Positions 8,551 to 16,400 of a stretch of 42,528 nt of DNA are shown one piece after another (positions within the stretch are counted from its first letter, which is position 1; each line of letters begins with the position of its first letter). The stretch comes from Myxococcus xanthus (lineage in GTDB: Bacteria; Myxococcota; Myxococcia; Myxococcales; Myxococcaceae). The notes beneath the pieces are model-generated. The model was not told the origin of the DNA. It worked only from the letters and a program-made list of their open reading frames with translations, and ran no database searches. A program made the translations under genes and the position numbers. The DNA is taken from NCBI RefSeq assembly GCF_013116825.1, contig NZ_JABFNS010000083.1, positions 1-42,528 on the forward strand, in the 5' to 3' direction.

Positions 8551-8983
8551 CCCTGGGGGAGCGGCGACGCGAGGGCCTCGCCTCGCGCGGGTGACGTTCC
8601 ACGAGGGCTCGTGCCCACGCTCGGGCCCTTCGTCGTTTCAGGCGACGGTCCATCCTCGGACGTCGTGGCGAAGAAAGACCAAGGAAGCAATCGAGCTTCT
8701 GGGTGAGCGTCACGGGCTTCAGCTCGGGGCTGAGCAGGAAGTCGAGCACGGCAACCTGTCTGGATTCGACGGCCCTTACGATGGCGCTCGCGACGACCAC
8801 GGAGCGCAGGTTCGGGAAGGCCTGCTTCGAGAGGATGGCCTGGACCTCGCTCACGTCCCCTTCGTCGACGGCGCGGTAGAGCGTCTGGGTGTGCCGCTTC
8901 TCGCGCGACACCGAGAAGCGCCAGAGCAGGACCAGCGCCGTGAACGGCAGGACCGCCAGGAGCCACTCCTTCAGCGTCGTCAT
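8396..8983 (-). CDS. Ankyrin-like membrane protein, 3' part disrupted
   Basis: ATG 8983 opens a frame with an N-terminal membrane segment (WLLAVLPFTALVLLWRFSV) followed by one or two ankyrin-like helices (LYRAVDEGDVSEVQAILSKQ, SAIVRAVESRQVAVLDFLLS). After KLDCFLGLSSP (near 8670) the sequence becomes Arg/Pro-rich low-complexity and runs 155 bases into the 3' end of the convergent methyltransferase gene. That is the signature of a frameshift or lost 3' end. An alternative frame (ending at 8514) gives LLPWSFFATTSEDGPSPETT over the same DNA. Only the first ~105 residues are convincing. No ribosome binding site is apparent. The intact ancestor may have been a longer ankyrin-repeat protein at the inner membrane. 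Confidence 0.45.
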   Translation of the reverse strand: MTTLKEWLLAVLPFTALVLLWRFSVSREKRHTQTLYRAVDEGDVSEVQAILSKQAFPNLRSVVVASAIVRAVESRQVAVLDFLLSPELKPVTLTQKLDCFLGLSSPRRPRMDRRLKRRRARAWARALVERHPREARPSRRRSPRVIDWTRAAGTAGSGPEGRRTRTRWSSPPAGRRRRAAGASPGGASPRYGHSG

Positions 8984-9067
8984 GCGTCTGTCATAGCATC
9001 GGGTCCTGGCTTGCAGGGGCGTCCCGGGTGGCTTCGAAGATGCTGGCCGAGGGCGTCGCGGCCCGTG

Positions 9068-9316
9068 GACTGGGCTTCGCGGCGCTACCCTCACCTGACA
9101 TTGTACTGGCTGCCACCCTACAGCCCGCAGCTTCAGCCTGTTGAGCGGCTGTGGCGCCCTCTGCGCGGACGCACCACTCACAACCTGCTCTTCGACGAAA
9201 TGACCGAGCTTCAGGACTCGTTACGCTCGGGGCTCGCCTACTCTCGTGCGCGGCCCCAGGCGGTGCTCAAGCTTCTCGGCTCTCTCTGGAACCCGACCAC
9301 ATCAGCCGAGGTGTGA
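9068..9316 (+). pseudogene. 3' fragment of an IS630-type transposase
   Basis: The frame contains RYPHLTLYWLPPYSPQLQPV then ERLWRPLRGRTTHN, the conserved C-terminal DDE block of IS630-family (DDE_3) transposases: strand, L-P-P-Y-S-P-x-L-x-P-x-E with the catalytic Glu, and W. The N-terminal helix-turn-helix and the first two catalytic Asp are absent: upstream DNA in this frame is the antisense of the ankyrin-like gene. No terminal inverted repeat or target-site duplication could be recognised. It is a dead relic marking past insertion at this boundary between patchy and ordinary sequence. Confidence 0.75.
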
Positions 9317-9396
9317 ATGAGGACCTCAAGAGGGCGATGGAGCGCGCGAACGTCACGGGGGCAGCGTTCGAGGAGGTCCAGGCGCTCGTAGGTCCG

Positions 9397-9843
9397 CTAG
9401 GCCCCGAGTGTCTTACGCATGTTTCGGTGGGGGACGCCCACCTCGGTGTAGGGGGCGCCGAAGACGGCGTAACCCAGCCGCTCATAGAACGGGACCGCCG
9501 GTTCGCGCGCGTGCAGGTGGACATGGGTGAAGCCGCGCCGCACCAGCTCCACTTCCAGCGTACGCACCAGCCGGGCACCCAGCCCCTGCCCTTGGAGGTG
9601 GGAGGCCACGGCCATCTGGAACAGCCGTCCGCCGTGGGCATCCTCGGGGTTGAAGAGGACGCAGCCGAGCACCCCCTCCTCCTGGTGCGCCACCAGGTGC
9701 AGGCTCTCCGCCTCGAAGGGAAAGGCGACGTCGTCACGGGTGTAGCCGAGCGGCTCGCGCAGCACGCGGAAGCGCAGCTCCATCTCGCCCGCGTAGAGCG
9801 GATGCCCGGGGTGGATGAAGGTGAAGGTGGCGCCGGCCGTCAC
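9397..9843 (-). CDS. GNAT family N-acetyltransferase
   Basis: A 148-residue acetyl-CoA-dependent acetyltransferase. The GNAT motif A is FQMAVASHLQGQGLGARLV (the QGQGLG pyrophosphate loop after a beta-strand), followed by HLHAREPAVPFYERLGYAVF, the usual 'A..FY...GF' end of the fold. GTG 9843 begins one base after the TGA (9845-9847) of the receptor gene, and GGGGA lies 9 bases upstream inside that gene, so translation is probably coupled. The ElaA-like subgroup is the closest resemblance. Acceptor substrate unknown; the tight link to a TonB receptor suggests modification of a small molecule handled by that system, but this is inference. Confidence 0.8.
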   Translation of the reverse strand: MTAGATFTFIHPGHPLYAGEMELRFRVLREPLGYTRDDVAFPFEAESLHLVAHQEEGVLGCVLFNPEDAHGGRLFQMAVASHLQGQGLGARLVRTLEVELVRRGFTHVHLHAREPAVPFYERLGYAVFGAPYTEVGVPHRNMRKTLGA

Positions 9844-9844
9844 G

Positions 9845-12679
9845 TCAGAAAGTCCCCGTGAGCTGGAGCGTGAAGGTGCGGCCGTACTGGGGAACGGGGG
9901 CGATGGAGTTCTCGTCCGACACCGGCAGCGAGTAGCGGGCGTCCAGCAGGTTGTGCACACCGGCGAAGTAGCGCAGGGGGCCGTAGTCACCCGACAGGCC
10001 GAAGCCCACCAGCAGTGCTTCGCCGCTGTCCGCGCCGCCCGGGCCGGTGGGCCGGGCGCTCTGGTAGATGGCCTGGGTGGCCACGCGCATGTCGCCAGCG
10101 CCAATGGGCAGCATCATCCGGCCCGCCATCAGGTGCGCGGGCGCCGCGTTGGCCACTTCCTCCGAGGCGTTGCGCAGCGTCACGTAGGAGTAGCTCACGT
10201 CCACCATCAGCCAGCGGCCCGGCTGCCAGTGCACGCCGGCCTCGGCGCCCCAGGCGAGTGTGGTGCCATCGGTGTTCATGAAGCGCAGACAGGCGGCAGT
10301 GCCGCAGTCGCCTGAAGCCGAGTCCTCCGCGGTGAGCTGCACCAGGCTGGAGATGCGGTTGTGGTAGCCGGCGACGGTGAGGCGCAGCTCGTCCGTCAGG
10401 TCGTGCGAGTGCTCCAACTCGAAGGTGGTGATGGTCTCCGGCCGCAGGTTCAGCGCCGCGCCCTGGGAGATGCCGTCCGCGTAGTAGAGCTCGTAGACGT
10501 TGGGCGCGCGGAAGGCGTTACCCGCCACCAGCTTGGTGAGGCCCTGCTCGTAGGGCCGGGCGATGACGGCCAGGCGCGGGGTGATGGGCGTGCTGTCCAG
10601 GTCCACGTACTTGTCCAGGCGCAGACCGGCCGACACGCTCAGCCGTGGGTGGATCTTCCACTCGTCGAGCAGGTACGCGGACACCAGCGTGCGCGCCTGC
10701 GTCTCCAGGGGCAAATCACCGGCGTCCTGCCGGACGCGAAGCTGCGCCTGACCTTCCACGCCGAGCGTGAAGACGTTGCCCTCGAACAGGCCGATGCGCG
10801 CGCGGGCCTCGCCGGTGAGCCAGTCCGCCGCGCCGCCCTCGGTCCGGGCGCCGCCGTCCTCCTCCGGGTAGACGTAGGTGCCCTCGTAGCGGCTGACGTC
10901 GAACGCGCCGCGCACGGACAGGCTGAAGCGCTCGGTGAACTGGCGCTCGTAGCGGGCCTCGGCGAAGGCGCGCAGGTCCTGCACGAAGTTGCCCTCCGTG
11001 CCGGGCACGGTGCCATAGGGCGCGGTGGGCAACTCCTTGTTGCGCACGTTGAACTGGGCCTGGAAGGACAGGTCGCCCAGCCGGGCGCGGAGGGAGCCAC
11101 CGGCGGCGCGCTCCGCGTCCAGCCCGGTGATGATGGGACCGCTGGTGCCCAGCCGGGTGGTGTCCGCGCCCGTGGACGTCAAGGCGGCGGCGCTGACCAG
11201 CACCGAGCGGTTGCCGTCCTCCCACGACGCGGCGGCGTGTCCCCGGGTGGTGCCGAGCGCGCCCACCGCGCCCGTGACTTCCAGGTGCTTGTCCGAACCC
11301 AGCGACTCACGGGGGACCACGTTGATGACGGCGAAGAAGGCGCCCGTGCCGTACAGGGCGCTGCCAGGGCCGCGCACCACCTCGATGCGCTCCACTTCCT
11401 GGATGTCCACGCTGAGGTCGCGGGCGGCGAAGCCCTGACCGGCCCAGACGTCGTTCATGGAGTGGCCATCCCAGAGGATGAGGATGCGCGTGTTGAGGTC
11501 GCCCGGCGGGGAGAAGCCGCGCACGCCCATGTACGTATAGGTCCGGTCGTCGGTGAGATAGAAGCCGCGCACACCGGCCACGGCCTCGGCGACGGTGCGC
11601 CAGCCGAAGGCGCGCAGCTCCTCCTGCGTGAGCACGGTGGTGGAGGCGGGCGCTTCGTCGACGGCGACCAGGCTCTTCGATGCGGCGCGCACCGGAGGCG
11701 GCGCGTAGCGCAGCTCGGCGTGGACCTTCACTTCTTCCTCGGCCACCACCTTCACCGTCTGGCGGAGCGGGCGCACCTCGCGGCTCTCCACCTCCAGCGT
11801 GTGCTCGCCTTCGGGGAGGGTGACGACGGTGGGCGTGAAGCCGGCGGGCTTGCCATCCACGCGCACCGTGGCGCCGTCGCGGTTGGCGGTGACGACGAGC
11901 CGCCCGGAGGGCCGGTCCTGGGGGCGCAGCGCCACGGCGACAGGCACGTTGCCGTCGGCGGGGACATCCACTACGTACTGGCTGGGCGCGTAGCCGGGGG
12001 CGCGCACGTGCAGCACGCGCTGGCCGGGAGGCAGCCGCACGCGGCCGGGCACGCGGGCCAGGATGTTGCCGTTGGGGGCGTCGCGAATCTCGGCGCCCTC
12101 CGGCGTGCCCGTGATTTCCACGCCGCCGGTGATGAGCGTGAGGTCGAAGGTCTGGTCCGTCTCGCGGCCGCGTACCAGGGTGAGGGTGGCCTCCGCGGCG
12201 CGGTAGCCTTCCTTCTTCACCATGACTTTGTGACGGCCGGGCGTCAGCGCGAGCGTCTGCGGAGAGCGGCCCCGGCTGCCCAGGTCCATGCGGTCCACGT
12301 AGACGTCGGCGCCCTTGGGGTTGGAGGTGACGCGCACCAGCGCGACCTTGGGACGGAGCCGGTCCACGGAGCGGGAGACCTCGGCGGCGTCCTCCTTGGG
12401 CAGGTCCTCGGCGAGCAGGTCGTTGTAGTAGCGGTACGCCTCGTTGAACTTGCCCAGCGCCTCGAAGCAGCGGGCGATGTTGAAGAGGACGTTCCGGTTG
12501 GGCACCAGGCGGTAGCTGGTGAAGTACGAGCGCAGCGCCTCGGCGTACTGCCCCTTGGAATAGGCATCGTTGCCGAGCTCGAACGCGATGTCCGCTTCAT
12601 CCGCGTTGTTGTCCGCGAGCACGGGGGCGGACAGGAGGAACATCGAGAGGACGAACGCGAAAGAACGGGAGGAACGCAT
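9845..12679 (-). CDS. TPR-PEGA-TonB-dependent receptor fusion
   Basis: A 944-residue outer-membrane receptor from ATG 12679 (ATG 12721 is possible but precedes the signal peptide by 14 residues). The signal peptide is residues 1-22 (FVLSMFLLSAPVLA). TPR-like helices occupy about 28-105. Three PEGA-type beta domains follow at about 114-182, 185-252 and 259-323 (each with 'G..V.V.G...G..P....L..G.H.V.V...GY'). The TonB plug is at about 345-460 (STTVLTQEELRAFGWRTVAE, VERIEVVRGPGSALYGTGAF). A 22-strand-type barrel follows, ending in LTGTF with the terminal Phe typical of Bam substrates. An ordinary receptor starts at the plug, so about 320 periplasmic residues are extra. No canonical TonB box is evident. 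The substrate is unknown; uptake of siderophore, cobalamin or a peptide is possible. First gene of a two-gene unit with the acetyltransferase. Confidence 0.9.
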   Translation of the reverse strand: MRSSRSFAFVLSMFLLSAPVLADNNADEADIAFELGNDAYSKGQYAEALRSYFTSYRLVPNRNVLFNIARCFEALGKFNEAYRYYNDLLAEDLPKEDAAEVSRSVDRLRPKVALVRVTSNPKGADVYVDRMDLGSRGRSPQTLALTPGRHKVMVKKEGYRAAEATLTLVRGRETDQTFDLTLITGGVEITGTPEGAEIRDAPNGNILARVPGRVRLPPGQRVLHVRAPGYAPSQYVVDVPADGNVPVAVALRPQDRPSGRLVVTANRDGATVRVDGKPAGFTPTVVTLPEGEHTLEVESREVRPLRQTVKVVAEEEVKVHAELRYAPPPVRAASKSLVAVDEAPASTTVLTQEELRAFGWRTVAEAVAGVRGFYLTDDRTYTYMGVRGFSPPGDLNTRILILWDGHSMNDVWAGQGFAARDLSVDIQEVERIEVVRGPGSALYGTGAFFAVINVVPRESLGSDKHLEVTGAVGALGTTRGHAAASWEDGNRSVLVSAAALTSTGADTTRLGTSGPIITGLDAERAAGGSLRARLGDLSFQAQFNVRNKELPTAPYGTVPGTEGNFVQDLRAFAEARYERQFTERFSLSVRGAFDVSRYEGTYVYPEEDGGARTEGGAADWLTGEARARIGLFEGNVFTLGVEGQAQLRVRQDAGDLPLETQARTLVSAYLLDEWKIHPRLSVSAGLRLDKYVDLDSTPITPRLAVIARPYEQGLTKLVAGNAFRAPNVYELYYADGISQGAALNLRPETITTFELEHSHDLTDELRLTVAGYHNRISSLVQLTAEDSASGDCGTAACLRFMNTDGTTLAWGAEAGVHWQPGRWLMVDVSYSYVTLRNASEEVANAAPAHLMAGRMMLPIGAGDMRVATQAIYQSARPTGPGGADSGEALLVGFGLSGDYGPLRYFAGVHNLLDARYSLPVSDENSIAPVPQYGRTFTLQLTGTF

Positions 12680-12872
12680 GGGACGCCGAGCATTCTTCCC
12701 TCTCTGGGGTGAGAGGTCCATGGGGGCTTATGGGTTGGCAATTGGGTGTCGGACCTGGTGGGTAATGTCGAGCCTGGACATGCAACGAGGAGTGGGGTTC
12801 CACTCCGGGGAGGCGGGGGCCATGATTCAGGAGCTGTCGGCCATCACGGTGAGAGAGGAACGGGACACGGGA

Positions 12873-13448
12873 ATGGGCCACGAGACGAAGCGCCCGGCGA
12901 CCTACGAGGACCTGGAGGCGCTGCCGGAACACCAGGTGGGGCAGATTGTCGACGGGGAGCTCATTGCCCAGCCGAGGCCGACGAGCCGACATGCGCGGGC
13001 CACCACCCGGCTGGGCGGAGAGCTATATGGCCCTTTCGAACGGGGACGCGGCGGGCCTGGAGGTTGGTATTTCCTGGATGAGCCGGAGCTGCACTTCGGC
13101 GCGGATGTCCTGGTGCCAGACCTGGCGGGCTGGCGCCGCGACCGGATGCCGGAAGTCCCGGATACGCCCTTCTTCACGCAGCCACCGGATTGGGTCTGCG
13201 AGGTGCTCTCGCCCTCCACGGCGGCCCTGGACCGCTCGCGCAAGAAGCGCATCTACGCGCGGGAGGGCGTCGGGCACGTCTGGCTCGTGGACCCTCAGGC
13301 GCGGACGCTGGAGGTGTTCCGGCTGAGCGGGGGACAGTGGCTCGAGCAGGGGACGTGGTCGGACGACGAGCGCGTCCGCGCCGAGCCCTTTGAAGCGGTG
13401 GAGCTGGAGCTCGGCGTGTTGTGGCTGCCGGATGCGAAGGCGAAGTGA
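12873..13448 (+). CDS. Uma2 family PD-(D/E)XK protein
   Basis: 191 residues, full length for the Uma2 (DUF820) family, a PD-(D/E)XK nuclease-fold group very common in myxobacteria and cyanobacteria whose biological role is still unsettled. Visible family marks are RPATYEDLEALPEH, IVDGELIAQPRP, GPGGWYFLDEPELHFGADVL (E72), VPDLAGWRRDRMP (D83), PDWVCEVLSPSTAALDR (E110) and KKRIYAREGVGHVWLVDP. The start at ATG 12873 matches the usual family start (GHETKRPATYEDL); an in-frame ATG at 12823 would add 17 unlikely residues. It is transcribed divergently from the receptor gene and converges on the helicase gene with 13 bases between their stops. No partner antitoxin is seen. Confidence 0.85.
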   Translation: MGHETKRPATYEDLEALPEHQVGQIVDGELIAQPRPTSRHARATTRLGGELYGPFERGRGGPGGWYFLDEPELHFGADVLVPDLAGWRRDRMPEVPDTPFFTQPPDWVCEVLSPSTAALDRSRKKRIYAREGVGHVWLVDPQARTLEVFRLSGGQWLEQGTWSDDERVRAEPFEAVELELGVLWLPDAKAK

Positions 13449-13461
13449 CGCAGCCTCCGCC

Positions 13462-16400
13462 TCAGTGCACCACGCCCCGCGCGGACATGGCCGCCTGAGG
13501 CGAGGCGGAAGGCTCGCGCATCAGCTTGTCGCCCGCGGCCTGGAGGACCTGGGTGGTGGCACCCTCGGGGTCGCGGAAGAAAGAGGGCGTCCACATCCGC
13601 ACGAGCTGCCAGCCCTGGCCTTCCAGCACGCCCGTGCGGAAGAGGTCCCACTCCACGCGGTCCGCGGCCTTGGGGTAGCGCGTGCCGTCACACAGCACGC
13701 CGACGGTGACATCGCCTGGGCGGGTGGGGTGCCGGAGCGCGACGTCCACGCAGAAGCCATCATTGCCCCAGTGGACCTCCGAGGACACGCGGTGCTGCGT
13801 GGCCAGATGTCCTGCCAGGGCCTGCGCGAATGCCGAACCCGCGTCCGTGGGCCGCACGAACACCTCCGCTGTCTCGGCGGGTCGCTGCGTCTGGGCCAGG
13901 GTGTCCTCGGGCTCGCGCTGGGCGTCCTGGGCATAGGCCGACTCCAAGGCCTCCGCGAAGCGCAGGTAGGCGAAGAGCAGCCAGCCGCCGTTGGGCTGCC
14001 GGCCCGCTTCCATGGGGGGCGCGGACTGGTAGGACTCGCGCGGAATCGAGGTGACGAGGTGAATCTGCTCCCTCGCCCGCGTCACCAGCACGTTGAGCCG
14101 CCGGCCTCCGCCCGCGCTGCCCAGCGGGCCGAAGCGCCGGTAGAAGCGGCCGTGCCGGTCCGGGCCGTAGGTGGTGCTGATGATGAGGTGGTCCCGCTCG
14201 TCGCCCTGGACGTTCTCCAGGTTCTTCACGAAGAGCCCTTCAAATGAGCCCGAGCCCCGGCGCACGCGCGCCTCGGCCAGCCGCGCCGCGAAGGACGCGT
14301 CGCTGGCGGCCATCTCGTCGAGGACGTCGTTGATGGCGTCGCGCTGGGTGAGGTTGAAGCACGCGATGCCAATGGATGGCGGTTGCGGCCGTGAGAGCAG
14401 CTCCTTCACCAGCGAGCCCACGGCGCGTGCCTCCACCAGGTTGGTGCGCTTCTCATAGGTGCCGCCCACGGGGAGCAGCCGCAATGGCGCGTGGGGCACG
14501 CTGTGGGACGGGTGCGCGGGAATGGCCTGGAGCCGCTTGTCGTAGAAGTGGTCGTTGCTGAAGGCGATGAGGTCCGCGTTCTGGGAGCGGTAGTGCACGT
14601 CCAGGTAGCACTGGTCGATGTCGAGGTTGAGCGCCGCCGACAGCAGGTCCTCCACCTCGGATTGCTGCTCCTCGAAGAGGCCCTGCTCGCTTTCGGCCTC
14701 CTGCTCCGCGTTCTGCACCACGGCGGATTCGAAGAAGCGCGTGGGAGGCAACTGCTTCGGGTCACCTGCGATGACCACGCGGTGGGCGCGGGTGAGGACG
14801 GGCAGGGCCTCCTCCAGCCGGCACTGCGAGGACTCGTCGAAGATGACGACGTCGAAGATGGGGCGTCGGGGGAAGATCTGCGCCACGGTCTGCGGGCTGG
14901 CCATCCACACGGGGCGGACGTCGAAGAGCGGGTCGCCCCCTTCGATGCCTTGACCGGTGGCGATGACCTGGCGCACGCGCAGGGCGCGCTCTCCTCGCAG
15001 CATGAGTCGTCGGCGGAGCTCCGCGCCCTGCCCGTTGAGCCGGCCGCCCGTGCCCGCGAGCAGCCGCTCGCGCTGGCGCTGCGTCCAGCGGTGGACCAGG
15101 GCGTCGCGCACGAGGACCCGCTTCTTCTCCTCCAGCACGCGGTAGTGCGAATGGGTGGTGCGCACGCGCTCGGCGTCGATGTGCTGGAGCGCTGGCGCCT
15201 CCCTCAGGCGCGCGGAGGCTTCCGCCGCCAGCGTCGCCTTCAACACCGCGCGCCAGCCGGCCCCTGCCTCCGCGCCTTGACGCGCCAGCCGCTCCACGGC
15301 GGACTCCAGCGCCGGAGGCATGCCCGTCAGCACCGCGCTCATGCGCAGCAGACCTTCCACGGTGGGGAGCCGTGACACCAGGGCGGTGGTGACGGATGCC
15401 AAACGCTCGCCCGAGCGCAGCCCACGCGAGCGCGAGTCGAGCCATGACGCGGAGAAGAGCCCCGCTTCGGCGAGCCGGGCCTCCAGCCGCGCGACGGCGT
15501 CGCCTCGGGCCGCGGACAGCCGCAATCCCGCCAGCAGCGCCGCGCGAGCCTCCGCGTCCGCCGTCAGGGCCGCCCGCACCGCGTCCCGGCACGACGCGAG
15601 CAAGGGCGTGCGCTCCAACTCCTGCAGCAGCTCGAAGAGCGCCGCGTGGGTGCGAAGCGTCTGGGACAAGGACTCATCGGTGAGCGTCGCGGTGTCGCCC
15701 GGGACGAGCGTGGTGCGGTGGTACTCGGTGAGCAGCGCCCGGGCCTTCACGCCCGTGAAGAACCGCGTGACGCGCTCTGCGGCGAGGATGCTCAGCGTCA
15801 GACCGAACTGCTGGAGCACCCGGCGCGCCCCGGCCTTTCGCGCGAAGTAGAAGAACGCGTACCACTTGCGAGCGATCTCCAGGTACGAGCCCAGCGCGGC
15901 CATCGCGGGGGCCAGCACGCTCAAGGCCTGGGGCTGCTCGCGGTGGACCAGCGCCAGCTCCGCGTCCAGCGGTCCTTCCGCGAGCACCTGTCGTTGTGTC
16001 GCCAGCCCGTCGAGCTGAGTCCGCGCGGCCTGGACCGCGTCCGGCGTCGCCGAGCCCCAGCGCGCGAGGACGTCCGGACGGGCCGACTCCAGCAGGGGCG
16101 CCAGCTTCTCAGCGAAGGCGGCGCGCGCCGCGCCCTCCGCCCGAGGGTCCGCGCCGAAGACAGGCATGTCTGGTGACACGAGCGCATCCGCGTCCCGCGC
16201 CGCGCTGTCGACAGCGCTCAGGCGCTCGCGGTAGGTGGCCAGCGGCGTCGCCAGGTATGTGGCGAGCTCCCCGCCCAGGGCTTCGCGCCACGGGTTCTCC
16301 GGATAGCCTTCCTTGCCGCCGCGCTCCAGCACCTCGCGCACCTCGCGCTCGTGCGGCGTCACGTCGCCCATCCGTGCGTGGGCGAGGCTCGACACGGCGG

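Noticed and set aside
8568..8587. CGCGAG ... CTCGCG hairpin behind the methyltransferase-like gene
   Set aside because: A 6-bp stem with an 8-base loop and no T-run is too weak in very GC-rich DNA to call a terminator.
10361..12712. A 783-codon plus-strand frame opposite the TonB receptor
   Set aside because: Same reasoning: repetitive Gly/Ala/Arg/Val sequence, no motif, while the minus strand has signal peptide, PEGA, plug and barrel.
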